Source: DASSTJ01 sp035707965 (GTDB lineage: Bacteria > Actinomycetota > Actinomycetes > Actinomycetales > Angustibacteraceae). From it: a stretch of 55,249 nucleotides of DNA. The notes below the pieces were generated by a model. It saw nothing but the letters and a program-made list of their open reading frames with translations, was not told the origin of the DNA and ran no database searches. Of the stretch, positions 16,097 through 24,137 are shown piece after piece. The position numbers and the translations under genes are program-made. The stretch is from positions 1 to 55,249 of the forward strand of contig DASSTJ010000037.1 in the NCBI GenBank assembly GCA_035707965.1, read 5' to 3'. Numbering within the stretch: the stretch's first letter is position 1; every line of letters starts with the position of its first letter.

Positions 16097-17487
16097 GTGC
16101 TCTCGCGTACGTCCTCGGCGTCCTGGTGGTCGCCGCGGGAGTCGCCCTGTCCATCGCGCTGCACGAGGTCGGCCACCTCGTGCCCGCGAAGAGGTTCGGC
16201 GTCAAGGTCACCCAGTACATGGTCGGCTTCGGCCCGACCCTGTGGTCCCGGCGCAAGGGCGACACCGAGTACGGCGTGAAGTGGGTCCCGCTCGGTGGCT
16301 ACATCCGCATGATCGGCATGTTCCCGCCCAAGCCCGGGGAGGACCCGCACCTCGTCCGAGCCACCTCGACCAGCCGTGTCGGCCTGCTCGTCGACCAGGC
16401 GGTGGAGGCCCGTAAGAACAGGCGCGCCGGCCTGGCCGAGCAGGCACGTCAGCAGTCGATGGAGGAGATCCAGCCGGGCGACGAGGATCGTGCGTTCTAC
16501 CGACTATCGGTGCCCCGCAAGGTCGTCGTCATGCTCGGCGGCCCGTTCATGAACCTGGTCATCGCGGCGGTCCTCCTCACCGTGATCGTCACCGGGTTCG
16601 GCATGGCGCAGCTCACGACTCGCTTGTCGTCGGTCAGCCGGTGCGTCCTTCCCGCGACGGCGTCCGCGGGCCAGGCCTGCACGGCGTCCGACCAGGTGGC
16701 GCCCGCCGCCGCTGCCGGGCTGCGTCCCGGTGACCGGCTCACCACGGTCAACGGGACCGCGCTCACGTCGTGGGACCAGGTGCGCGACGAGATCCGCACG
16801 CACCCGGGCGACACGCTGGTCCTCGGCGTGGTGGCCCCGGACGGCGCGCGGCGCACCGTGCGCGTGACCCCCGTGGTGGCGGACCGGCCGGTGACGGCCG
16901 AGGACGGCACCGTCGTCACCGACGCCTCCGGACAGCCGCGCACCGAACGGGTCGGGTTCCTCGGCGTCAGCCCGTCGTACGAGCTGGAGCGCCAGCCGCT
17001 CAGCGTGGTGCCTGGTGTGCTGTGGAGCGGTCTGACCCGCACGGCCGGAGTCGTGGTGCGCATCCCGCAGAAGATGGTGGGCATCACGCAGGCGGCGTTC
17101 GGATCAGGGCCGCGCGACCCGAACGGTCCGGTCAGCGTCGTCGGCGTCGGCCGGTTCGCCGGAGAGGTGGCGAGTGCCGACTCGGCCCCCACGTACGGCA
17201 TGCGGGAACGCATCGCCGACCTCATCTCGCTCGTCGCCTCGCTCAACCTCGCCCTGTTCGTGTTCAACCTCGTCCCCCTGCTGCCCCTGGACGGCGGCCA
17301 TGTGGCCGGCGCCCTCTGGGAGGGTGTGCGCCGCGCGTTCGCGCGCGTCCGCAGCCGTCCCGACCCCGGCCCCGTGGACGTCGCACGTCTCCTCCCGGTC
17401 GCCTACGCGATGAGCAGCGTGCTCGTGGTCATGTCGGTGCTCCTCATCTACGCCGACATCGTCAAACCCGTCCGGCTGGGTGGCTGA
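16093..17487 (+). CDS. rseP: Site-2 intramembrane metalloprotease RseP/Rip1
   Basis: A 464-residue zinc intramembrane protease. HEVGH at residues 24-28 gives the zinc ligands and catalytic Glu, a central PDZ-like domain lies around residues 190-270, and the second motif LLPLDGGHV has Asp400. Hydrophobic segments flank these. In mycobacteria the orthologue Rip1 cleaves anti-sigma factors and controls several sigma pathways; the same role is inferred here. It is in the conserved order dxr-rip1-ispG, overlapping dxr by 4 bp, with ispG starting 25 bases after its stop. A charged insertion of roughly 50 residues (about 90-140) before the PDZ domain is common in actinobacterial versions. Confidence 0.92.
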   Translation: MSALAYVLGVLVVAAGVALSIALHEVGHLVPAKRFGVKVTQYMVGFGPTLWSRRKGDTEYGVKWVPLGGYIRMIGMFPPKPGEDPHLVRATSTSRVGLLVDQAVEARKNRRAGLAEQARQQSMEEIQPGDEDRAFYRLSVPRKVVVMLGGPFMNLVIAAVLLTVIVTGFGMAQLTTRLSSVSRCVLPATASAGQACTASDQVAPAAAAGLRPGDRLTTVNGTALTSWDQVRDEIRTHPGDTLVLGVVAPDGARRTVRVTPVVADRPVTAEDGTVVTDASGQPRTERVGFLGVSPSYELERQPLSVVPGVLWSGLTRTAGVVVRIPQKMVGITQAAFGSGPRDPNGPVSVVGVGRFAGEVASADSAPTYGMRERIADLISLVASLNLALFVFNLVPLLPLDGGHVAGALWEGVRRAFARVRSRPDPGPVDVARLLPVAYAMSSVLVVMSVLLIYADIVKPVRLGG

Positions 17488-17500
17488 CCCCTACGCGAGA

Positions 17501-17506
17501 CATACT
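17501..17506 (+). promoter_or_regulatory. Possible leaderless -10 box for ispG
   Basis: CATACT ends six bases before the ispG ATG at 17513. No Shine-Dalgarno is visible ahead of that ATG, so ispG may have its own leaderless transcript besides read-through from dxr-rseP. Confidence 0.3.
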
Positions 17507-17512
17507 GGTGAC

Positions 17513-18667
17513 ATGAGCGTCTCCCTCGGCCTTCCCGCACTGCCTCCTCCCGTGCTGGCGCCACGACGAGCCAGCCGCAAGATCCGCGTGGGCAAGGTGG
17601 AGGTGGGCGGCGACGCCCCCATCAGCGTCCAGTCCATGACGACGACCCTGACCGCGGACGTCAACTCCACCCTGCAGCAGATCGCCGAGCTGACGGCCGC
17701 GGGCTGCGACATCGTGCGGGTGGCGTGCCCGAGCCAGGACGACGCGGACGCCCTGCCGGCTATCGCCCGCAAGTCGCAGATCCCCGTCATCGCCGACATC
17801 CACTTCCAGCCGAAGTACGTGTTCGCCGCGATCGACGCAGGCTGCGCAGGGGTGCGCGTCAACCCGGGCAACATCCGCAAGTTCGACGACCAGGTGAAGG
17901 CGATCGCCCAGGCGGCTAAGGACGCCGGCGTGTCGCTGCGCATCGGCGTGAACGCCGGCTCGCTCGACAAGCGACTGCTCTCCAAGTACGGCAAGGCCAC
18001 CCCTGAAGCGCTCGTCGAGTCCGCGGTGTGGGAGGCGTCGCTCTTCGAGGAGCACGACTTCCACGAGTTCAAGATCTCGGTGAAGCACAACGACCCGGTC
18101 GTGATGGTGCGCGCCTACCAGCTGCTCGCCGAGCGCGGCGACTGGCCGCTGCACCTGGGAGTGACCGAGGCCGGTCCCGCCTTCCAGGGGACGATCAAGT
18201 CGGCGACGGCGTTCGGCGCCCTGCTGAGCCAGGGCATCGGTGACACCATCCGGGTCTCGCTCTCCGCGCCCCCGGTCGAAGAGGTCAAGGTGGGCACGCA
18301 GATCCTGCAGTCCCTCAACCTGCGGCCCCGCAAGCTCGAGATCGTGTCCTGCCCGTCCTGCGGACGCGCCCAGGTCGACGTCTACAAGCTGGCCGACGAG
18401 GTGACGGCCGGACTGGAGGGACTGACCGTGCCGCTGCGCGTCGCGGTGATGGGCTGCGTCGTCAACGGCCCTGGCGAGGCTCGCGAGGCCGACCTCGGCG
18501 TGGCCTCGGGCAACGGCAAGGGCCAGATCTTCGTCAAGGGCGAGGTCATCATGACCGTCCCGGAGTCGCAGATCGTCGAGACGCTCATCGAGCAGGCGAT
18601 GATCATCGCCGAGTCGATGGAGGACGAGGGCGTGACGTCCGGTCAGCCGAGCATCAGCGTCAGCTGA
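17513..18667 (+). CDS. ispG: 4-hydroxy-3-methylbut-2-en-1-yl diphosphate synthase
   Basis: A 384-residue IspG/GcpE, the iron-sulfur enzyme that reductively converts MEcPP to HMBPP. ISVQSMTTT, RVACPSQDDADAL, RVNPGNIR, RIGVNAGSLD and HLGVTEAG mark the TIM-barrel domain. The [4Fe-4S] ligands are Cys280 and Cys283 (SCPSCGR) and Cys315 (MGCVVNGPGEA), followed by the ligand Glu. ATG 17513 gives the standard length; an in-frame start at 17480 would overlap rseP and add a non-conserved stretch. The gene works in the same MEP pathway as dxr two genes earlier. Confidence 0.95.
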   Translation: MSVSLGLPALPPPVLAPRRASRKIRVGKVEVGGDAPISVQSMTTTLTADVNSTLQQIAELTAAGCDIVRVACPSQDDADALPAIARKSQIPVIADIHFQPKYVFAAIDAGCAGVRVNPGNIRKFDDQVKAIAQAAKDAGVSLRIGVNAGSLDKRLLSKYGKATPEALVESAVWEASLFEEHDFHEFKISVKHNDPVVMVRAYQLLAERGDWPLHLGVTEAGPAFQGTIKSATAFGALLSQGIGDTIRVSLSAPPVEEVKVGTQILQSLNLRPRKLEIVSCPSCGRAQVDVYKLADEVTAGLEGLTVPLRVAVMGCVVNGPGEAREADLGVASGNGKGQIFVKGEVIMTVPESQIVETLIEQAMIIAESMEDEGVTSGQPSISVS

Positions 18668-18708
18668 GAGCCTCGCGCGAGCCGCAGCGGGAACGATCTC
18701 GACACGGC

Positions 18709-18726
18709 GCCTCCGGCAGGGGAGGC
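18709..18726 (+). promoter_or_regulatory. Hairpin covering the Shine-Dalgarno of the GNAT gene
   Basis: GCCTCC (18709-18714) pairs with GGAGGC (18721-18726) around a 6-base loop. GGAGG is the only good Shine-Dalgarno for the GTG at 18734, so translation may depend on opening this stem, for example by ribosomes or another RNA. Confidence 0.35.
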
Positions 18727-18733
18727 TGGCCCC

Positions 18734-19591
18734 GTGCTGCGCACCTCCAGTCCGGCGCTGCGGACCCTCGAACGACGCGACCGCGATGCCGTGCTGGCCT
18801 TGTGCGCCACGGATCCGGTGTCGAACGTGATGGTGGCCGAGCGCGTCGAGCGGGTCGGCAGCGAGCCGGTGCGGCTGGGCGGCGAGATCTGGGGCTGGTT
18901 CTCCGGCGGCGAGCTGACGTCCGCGTGCTGGTCGGGAGCCAACCTCGTCCCCGTGAATGCGGCGACGGCAGCAGCGCTGGACGCCTTCGCCGAGCAGGCC
19001 GCGCGTCACCGCGGGCGCTACTCGTCGCTGTTCGGTCCCGCCGACGCCGTCCTCGGCCTCTGGTCGCGGCTCGAGCAGGCGGGGTGGCGAGCGCGGCAGG
19101 TGCGTCCGAGCCAGCCGCTGTTCTCGATGACCGGGCCCAGCGCGGTGCCTCCCGACCCGCTGGTGCGGCGCGCCGAGCTCGACGAGATGGCCGTGATCAT
19201 GCCGGCGTCGGTGGCGATGTTCACCGAGGAGGTCGGCTACTCGCCGCTGCGCGGGGACGGCGGTGCCTCCTACCGCAGGCGGGTCAGCGAGCTCATCGCC
19301 GACCGTCGGACGTTCGTGCGGCGCGCGCCGTCCGGTGACCGGCACGTCGTCTTCAAGGCCGACCTCGGCGCGCTCAGCGACCAGGTCGCTCAGGTGCACG
19401 GCGTGTGGGTCGACCCCCGGTACCGCGGGCGCGGCCTGGCGGCGCCGGCGATGGCGGCCGTGGTCGCCGCGGCCCTGCAGGACGCTCCCGTCGTCTCCCT
19501 GTACGTCAACGACTTCAACGCGCCGGCGCTCGCCACGTACCGCCGGGTCGGCTTCGAGCAGGTCGGCACCTTCGCCACAGTCCTCTTCTGA
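18734..19591 (+). CDS. GNAT N-acetyltransferase with N-terminal DUF4081 domain
   Basis: A 285-residue two-domain protein. The N-terminal half (LRTLERRDRDAVLALCATDPVSNVMVAERVE) matches DUF4081, and the C-terminal half is a GNAT fold with the acetyl-CoA loop VDPRYRGRGLAAPAMAAVV and the ending YVNDFNAPALATYRRVGFEQVGTFATVLF. The same architecture follows ispG in many actinobacteria (the Rv2867c position in M. tuberculosis), so a conserved but uncharacterised role is likely. The acceptor substrate is unknown. It begins 66 bases after ispG, and its Shine-Dalgarno lies inside a hairpin. Confidence 0.85.
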   Translation: MLRTSSPALRTLERRDRDAVLALCATDPVSNVMVAERVERVGSEPVRLGGEIWGWFSGGELTSACWSGANLVPVNAATAAALDAFAEQAARHRGRYSSLFGPADAVLGLWSRLEQAGWRARQVRPSQPLFSMTGPSAVPPDPLVRRAELDEMAVIMPASVAMFTEEVGYSPLRGDGGASYRRRVSELIADRRTFVRRAPSGDRHVVFKADLGALSDQVAQVHGVWVDPRYRGRGLAAPAMAAVVAAALQDAPVVSLYVNDFNAPALATYRRVGFEQVGTFATVLF

Positions 19592-19599
19592 CCGCCTGG

Positions 19600-19665
19600 C
19601 GGGCAGGAGCGATGCGCCGTTGGGGCGTCGGGTCGGCGGGGTGCAGCCGTTGCTCCTGCCCGTCG
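19600..19665. repeat. Hairpin repeat, copy A
   Basis: CGGGCAGGAGC (19600-19610) pairs perfectly with GCTCCTGCCCG (19652-19662). The arms start 51 bases apart, counting from the GGGCAGG to the right arm. It fills the gap between the convergent GNAT and AbiEi/DUF559 genes and may serve as terminator, but copies with identical spacing occur at 20606 and 21223. Confidence 0.7.
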
Positions 19666-19667
19666 CG

Positions 19668-20552
19668 TCAGGCAGCCGGGCGTTGCCGGCTGGTGCGGGT
19701 CCGCTGCGGCTGCTCCCACGCACGCTGCACGGTCGCGACTACCCAGTCCGGCCGGAACATGACGTGCTCCCAGGCGAACCGCAGGACGCGCCAGCCCCGG
19801 ACGGTCAGCTCGCTATAGCGCTCACAGTCGCGCGCGAGGGCGAGACGGTGGCCATGGTGCTCGAAGCTGTCGGCCTCGAGGATCAGCCGCTTCGTTCGAT
19901 TGGCAAGGTCGACGCGCGCGTACAGGTCACCATCGGTGATGACCACCTGAGGCTCGAACCCGACGAGGCCCGCCTCGAGCAGCACGCAGCGCAGCACCGA
20001 CTCGAGCACGCTCTCCGACCGACGGTCCGCCCAGGACACGAGGCGCCGCGCACGTCGGCTCCCCGGCCCGCGGAGCGCCGCCGCTGCGCGTGCCAGCTGG
20101 GCTGGCTGGACCATCCGTTGGCGGAGCGCTGAGTCTGTGACGGCGAGTGCCGTCGACGGGCTGCTCGTGCGCGCGACGTCCAGCACCGTCCTGAGCGGCG
20201 AGGTGACGTGCCCGGTGACGTCGTCGGGAGCTAGCGTCGACCAGTGCAGGACGGCGTTCTCGGCCCTGGCCCGTCCTCGCGTGGGCTTCACGGTGACGTG
20301 CGGTCGCTCGGGCGAGCGCGGCAGCCACAGCCCCCAGTGCTCGGCTGCGCTCTCGTGGGACACGACGCCCGCGAGCCGCACTGCCGTAGCCAAGGGGTCG
20401 GGCGTCTCCGGCAGGACGTACCGTCCACGCGCACGGCGGACAACGAGCCCGTCGGCGACGGCACGCCGTAGGGCACGCCGTCCGCTGAGTGCTACCAGAT
20501 CGGCGTAGGTAGCGGTACCGCTGCGGCGCAGCACCTCGACGGGATGGGTCAC
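19668..20552 (-). CDS. AbiEi-type winged-helix plus DUF559 nuclease-like protein
   Basis: A 294-residue protein. Residues 1-50 (ATYADLVALSGRRALRRAVADGL then GRYVLPE) match the winged-helix domain of AbiEi-type antitoxins. The C-terminal half matches DUF559, a Vsr-like fold of the PD-(D/E)XK group: SESVLES (179-185), RVDLAN (Asp at 215-219), LEADSFEHHGH (225-235) and GWRVLRFAWEHVM. The acidic residues expected for metal binding are kept. GTG 20552 is chosen for the AGGGTGA upstream; the open frame extends to 20621. No AbiEii-type toxin is adjacent, so this is an orphan. Such proteins are numerous in actinobacteria and lack a firm function. Hairpin repeats lie on both sides. Confidence 0.75.
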   Translation of the reverse strand: MTHPVEVLRRSGTATYADLVALSGRRALRRAVADGLVVRRARGRYVLPETPDPLATAVRLAGVVSHESAAEHWGLWLPRSPERPHVTVKPTRGRARAENAVLHWSTLAPDDVTGHVTSPLRTVLDVARTSSPSTALAVTDSALRQRMVQPAQLARAAAALRGPGSRRARRLVSWADRRSESVLESVLRCVLLEAGLVGFEPQVVITDGDLYARVDLANRTKRLILEADSFEHHGHRLALARDCERYSELTVRGWRVLRFAWEHVMFRPDWVVATVQRAWEQPQRTRTSRQRPAA

Positions 20553-20605
20553 GTGATCACCCTGGCGCATGTCGTGATTCGCAGTCGTTCGCCGTCCACA
20601 GGGCC

Positions 20606-20674
20606 CGACGGGCAGGACCAAGGTGCGGGTCGGCGGTCAGCGGGGGAGGAGGCAGCCGTTGGTCCTGCCGGTCG
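20606..20674. repeat. Hairpin repeat, copy B
   Basis: A 16-base left arm (20606-20621) pairs with 20659-20674 with a single mismatch. The GGGCAGG-to-right-arm spacing is again 51 bases. The interior differs from copy A except for the shared GCAGCCGTT before the right arm. It sits upstream of the AbiEi/DUF559 gene and before the next GNAT gene, overlapping neither. Confidence 0.7.
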
Positions 20675-20701
20675 CTCCGGGTGCCGCCGTACCGTGACCC
20701 T

Positions 20702-21217
20702 GTGCGGATCGAACCCTTGGACCTGCTTGCACATGCGCAGGACGCACATGCCCTCCAACGGGCAGCGCTCGCGACGGTGGTGGAGGCGACGGGGGTCGGG
20801 AGCGACGATGACGAGCACCACTACGAGCGGCACGCCGCGCGCGACGGCTTCCGGGCCGTCGGTGCGTGGGACGACGACCGGCTGGTCGGGTTCGGGTACG
20901 GCTACCGCGAGACGCCGGGCTCCTGGTGGGACGGCTGGGTGCGACCGGCGCTCGCCCGGGTGGGGGAGGAGCACCTGCTCGACGGCGCCTTCGAGCTCGT
21001 CGAGCTGCACGTGGCGCCGCACGTGCACCGGCGCGGCTTCGGCACCACCGTGCTGGGCGAGCTGCTCGACGGCGTCGAGGCCCCGAGGGTGCTGCTCAGC
21101 ACCCAGGCCGGTGCCAACCCGGCGCGCCGCTTCTACCACGCAAGGGGCTTTCGCGAGGTGACGGAGCTGCCCTACGGGGACGTGCCGTTCCTCGTGCTCA
21201 CCCGCGACCTGCCCTGA
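20702..21217 (+). CDS. GNAT family N-acetyltransferase
   Basis: A 171-residue GNAT protein (178 from an alternative GTG at 20681). VGAWDDDRLVGFGYGYRE forms the central strands, FELVELHVAPHVHRRGFGTTVLGELLDGV is the acetyl-CoA pyrophosphate loop region, and NPARRFYHARGFREVTELPYGDVPFLVLTRDL is the C-terminal part. Substrate unknown. GTG 20702 is preferred because the fold begins at RIEPLD; no strong ribosome-binding site is seen for either start. It stands alone between two sets of hairpin repeats, transcribed away from the AbiEi/DUF559 gene. Confidence 0.8.
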   Translation: MRIEPLDLLAHAQDAHALQRAALATVVEATGVGSDDDEHHYERHAARDGFRAVGAWDDDRLVGFGYGYRETPGSWWDGWVRPALARVGEEHLLDGAFELVELHVAPHVHRRGFGTTVLGELLDGVEAPRVLLSTQAGANPARRFYHARGFREVTELPYGDVPFLVLTRDLP

Positions 21218-21222
21218 GCAGC

Positions 21223-21398
21223 ACGGGCAGGAGCGACGCCGGGTGCGGGCGCCGGGTGCACGCCCCGCGCTGGTTGGTCCTGCCGGTCGGCCCGGTGCGC
21301 GACGGGCAGGAGCGACGCCGGGTGCGGACGCCGGGTGCGCGCCCCGCGCTGGTTGGTCATGCCGGTCGGCCCGGTGCACGACGGGCAGGAGCAAGGCG
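21223..21398. repeat. 79-bp tandem repeat (hairpin repeat copies C1, C2, partial C3)
   Basis: Two near-identical 79-bp units start at 21223 and 21302, differing at a handful of positions, and a third unit begins at 21381 and soon diverges. Each unit opens with ACGGGCAGGAGC and carries a GGTCCTGCC-like right arm 51 bases after its GGGCAGG, so the tandem unit is the same element as copies A and B. The block occupies most of the 296-base gap between the GNAT gene and proS, which has no gene. Confidence 0.85.
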
Positions 21399-21473
21399 CG
21401 GGGCGGACGTCAGAGGGGCGGGTGCGGCAGCTGGTCCGTCGATATGCGCGTGAGACGCCCGCGGAGCGGCCAC

Positions 21474-21479
21474 TAGGCT
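21474..21479 (+). promoter_or_regulatory. Candidate -10 box of proS
   Basis: TAGGCT lies 34 bases before the proS GTG and immediately after the repeat block. A -35 is not obvious. GAGGAG at 21503-21508 is the proS Shine-Dalgarno. Confidence 0.35.
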
Positions 21480-21513
21480 TCTCCAGGTCCGCGCACCACT
21501 TCGAGGAGCCTTC

Positions 21514-23277
21514 GTGATCACTCGCATGTCGTCGCTGTTCCTTCGCACCCTGCGCGAGGACCCGGCGGACGCCGAGCTGCCGAGCCACCGGCTGCTCGTG
21601 CGAGCGGGCTACATCCGACGCGCTGCCCCGGGCATCTACACCTGGCTGCCGCTGGGCTTCCGCGTGTTCCGCAACGTCGAGCGGATCGTGCGCGAGGAGA
21701 TGGACGCCATCGGCGCCCAGGAGGTGCACTTCCCCGCGCTGCTGCCCCGGGAACCGTACGACGCGTCGGGCCGGTGGACCGACTACGGCGACAACATCTT
21801 CCGGCTCAAGGACCGCAAGGGTGTCGACTACCTCCTCGGCCCGACGCACGAGGAGATGTTCACGCTGCTCGTCAAGGACCTGTACTCCTCGTACAAGGAC
21901 CTGCCGCTCGCGCTCTACCAGATCCAGACGAAGTACCGCGACGAGGCGCGTCCGCGCGCGGGCATCCTGCGCGGCCGCGAGTTCGTCATGAAGGACTCGT
22001 ACTCGTTCGACGTGGACGACGAGGCCTTCATGCGCTCCTACCTGGCGCACCGTGAGGCCTACATCCGCATCTTCGACCGGCTCGGGTTCCAGTACGTCAT
22101 CGTCTCGGCGATGTCGGGTGCCATGGGGGGTTCGGCGTCCGAGGAGTTCCTCGCCACCGCGGAGAACGGCGAGGACACCTACGTGCGCTGCACCAGCTGC
22201 GACTACGCGGCGAACGTCGAGGCGGTGCGCGTGCCGGTGCCGCCCGCTCAGCCGTACGAGGACCTGCCCGCGGCGCACGCGGAGCAGACCCCGGGCACGC
22301 CGACGATCGAGACGCTGGTCGACCACCTCAACGAGCGGTTCCCGCGTGAGGACCGGCCGTGGACCGCCGGCGACACGCTGAAGAACGTGCTGGTCGTCGT
22401 CGTCCAGCCGGACGGCCGCCGCGAGCCGCTCGCGATCGGTCTGCCGGGCGACCGCGAGGTCGACGAGAAGCGGCTGGGGGCACAGCTCGAGCCCGCCGAG
22501 GTCGAGGCCTTCGTCGAGGCCGACTTCGACGCCAACCCGAGTCTGCAGAAGGGCTACATCGGTCCCGGCGTTCTGGGAGAGAAGAACGCCTCCGGCATCC
22601 GCTACCTCCTCGACCCGCGCGTCGTGGAGGGCACGGTCTGGGTGACCGGCGCCGATGTGTCGGGCAGCCACGTCATCGGACTCGTCGCCGGCCGCGACTT
22701 CACCGGCGACGGGGTGATCGAGGCGGCCGAGGTGCGCGACGGCGACGCCTGCCCGCAGTGCGGTGGTGTGCTGGAGACGGCGCGTGGCATCGAGATGGGC
22801 CACATCTTCCAGCTCGGACGTCGGTACGCCGAGGCGCTCGGGCTCAAGGTGCTCGACCAGAACGGCAAGCTGGTCACGGTCACCATGGGCTCCTACGGCA
22901 TCGGGGTATCTCGGGCGGTCGGCGCCATCGCCGAGGACCGGCACGACGAGAAGGGCCTCATCTGGCCGCGCGAGATCTCACCGGCCGACGTGCACGTCGT
23001 CGCGACCGGCAAGGACGCCGACGTGTTCGAGGCTGCGGACCGGCTCGTGACGGACCTCGAGCAGGCCGGTGTCAGCAGCATCTACGACGACCGGCCGAAG
23101 GTCTCTCCGGGCGTGAAGTTCAAGGACGCCGAGCTGCTGGGCGTCCCGACGATCCTCGTGGTGGGCAAGCGGCTCGCGGACGGCGTGGTCGAGGTGCGGG
23201 ACCGCGAGTCCGGCCGGAGCACGGATGTGCCGGTGGCCGACCTGGTGACGCATGTGGTCGAGCAGGTTCGCGGCTGA
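21514..23277 (+). CDS. proS: Prolyl-tRNA synthetase
   Basis: A 587-residue class II synthetase of the bacterial type with the editing insertion between motifs 2 and 3 (about residues 225-405). Motif 1 region: RAAPGIYTWLPLG; motif 2: GPTHEEMFT then YRDEARPRAGILRGREFVMKD; motif 3: MGSYGIGVSRAVGAIAE. MSGAMGGSASEEF precedes the insertion. The C-terminal anticodon-binding domain includes SPADVHVVATGKD and GVKFKDAELLGVP. It charges tRNA-Pro. GTG 21514 has GAGGAG five bases ahead; an ATG 12 bases further in is the alternative. It lies upstream of the rimP-nusA-infB group as in many actinobacteria. Confidence 0.96.
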   Translation: MITRMSSLFLRTLREDPADAELPSHRLLVRAGYIRRAAPGIYTWLPLGFRVFRNVERIVREEMDAIGAQEVHFPALLPREPYDASGRWTDYGDNIFRLKDRKGVDYLLGPTHEEMFTLLVKDLYSSYKDLPLALYQIQTKYRDEARPRAGILRGREFVMKDSYSFDVDDEAFMRSYLAHREAYIRIFDRLGFQYVIVSAMSGAMGGSASEEFLATAENGEDTYVRCTSCDYAANVEAVRVPVPPAQPYEDLPAAHAEQTPGTPTIETLVDHLNERFPREDRPWTAGDTLKNVLVVVVQPDGRREPLAIGLPGDREVDEKRLGAQLEPAEVEAFVEADFDANPSLQKGYIGPGVLGEKNASGIRYLLDPRVVEGTVWVTGADVSGSHVIGLVAGRDFTGDGVIEAAEVRDGDACPQCGGVLETARGIEMGHIFQLGRRYAEALGLKVLDQNGKLVTVTMGSYGIGVSRAVGAIAEDRHDEKGLIWPREISPADVHVVATGKDADVFEAADRLVTDLEQAGVSSIYDDRPKVSPGVKFKDAELLGVPTILVVGKRLADGVVEVRDRESGRSTDVPVADLVTHVVEQVRG

Positions 23278-23294
23278 CGGCCGCGGAACTGCCT

Positions 23295-24125
23295 GTGCAC
23301 GACCTCGTGACGTGGCTGGACCTCCCGGGTGACGCGGGTGCCGGCACGCTGGCCCTGCTGCTCCTGGCCGCTCTGACCGCGGGTTGGGTCGACGCCGTGG
23401 TCGGCGGCAGCGGGCTCGTGCAGCTGCCCGCGCTGCTGCTCGGCCTCGGGCCGGGCACGCCAGCGCTGTTCTCGTTGGGGACAAACAAGATCGCCGGCAT
23501 TCTCGGAACGATCACCAGCGCGGCCACCTACTACCGGCGGGTGAGGCCGGACCTGCGCACCGCGCTCCCGATGGCGGGCTTCGCCGTGACCGGCGCCCTG
23601 GTGGGGGCCGGGGTGGCGTCGGTGATCCCGTCACAGCTCTTCAAGCCAGCCGTGTTGGTGGTCCTCGTCGGTGTGCTGGTCTACACGGTCCGTCGGCCGT
23701 CGCTCGGGAACGTCACGGTGCTGCGTCACGCCGGGCGCCGTCATCACGTCACCGCAGGTCTGATCGGGTTCGTCCTCGGGGTGTACGACGGCGCCGTCGG
23801 GCCAGGCACGGGCTCGTTCCTGCTGTTCGCGCTGGTGGGACTGCTCGGTTACGGCTTCGTCCAGGCCAGCGCTACGGCCAAGATCGTCAACGTCGCGACA
23901 AACCTCGGGGCGCTGCTGGTGTTCGTCCCGCAGGGTGTCGTGCTGTGGAAGCTCGGGCTTCTCATGGGTGCAGCCAACATGCTCGGTGCCTACGTCGGTG
24001 CCCGGACGGCGGTCGCACGCGGGTCCGCCTTCGTGCGCGTCGTCTTCGTCGCGATCTCGACCGCTCTCGTCGTCCGTCTCGGTGTGGACGTCGTGGACGG
24101 GCTGCGGAACGGTCACCTGGGCTGA
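23295..24125 (+). CDS. TSUP (TauE/SafE) family membrane transporter
   Basis: A 276-residue protein with about eight hydrophobic helices. The two family repeats are visible: GWVDAVVGGSGLVQLPALLLGLG with SLGTNKIAGILGT in the first half, and GVYDGAVGPGTGSFLLFALV with ATAKIVNVATNLGALLVF in the second. Relatives export sulfite, sulfoacetate or similar anions, and many are uncharacterised. GTG 23295 follows the proS stop by 17 bases; the reading frame runs much further upstream but only as a shadow of proS. The 3' end overlaps a hairpin shared with the convergent ferritin-like gene. Confidence 0.85.
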   Translation: MHDLVTWLDLPGDAGAGTLALLLLAALTAGWVDAVVGGSGLVQLPALLLGLGPGTPALFSLGTNKIAGILGTITSAATYYRRVRPDLRTALPMAGFAVTGALVGAGVASVIPSQLFKPAVLVVLVGVLVYTVRRPSLGNVTVLRHAGRRHHVTAGLIGFVLGVYDGAVGPGTGSFLLFALVGLLGYGFVQASATAKIVNVATNLGALLVFVPQGVVLWKLGLLMGAANMLGAYVGARTAVARGSAFVRVVFVAISTALVVRLGVDVVDGLRNGHLG

Positions 24126-24137
24126 CCGGATCAGCCC
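24119..24137. terminator. Hairpin containing both convergent stop codons
   Basis: GGGCTGA (24119-24125) and TCAGCCC (24131-24137) form a perfect 7-bp stem with a 5-base loop. The TGA of the TSUP gene and the TGA of the minus-strand ferritin-like gene are the facing ends of the stem. Likely a weak two-way terminator. Confidence 0.45.

Noticed and set aside
17462..19723. 753-residue minus-strand frame
   Set aside because: Opposes ispG and the GNAT gene; low-complexity composition without domains.
19668..20552. Complete AbiE toxin-antitoxin system
   Set aside because: Only the AbiEi-like winged helix is present, fused to DUF559. No AbiEii nucleotidyltransferase toxin is adjacent, so a type IV toxin-antitoxin pair is not supported.
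21223..21398. CRISPR array
   Set aside because: Two and a bit near-identical 79-bp units with no separate spacers and no cas genes; a tandem repeat, not a CRISPR.
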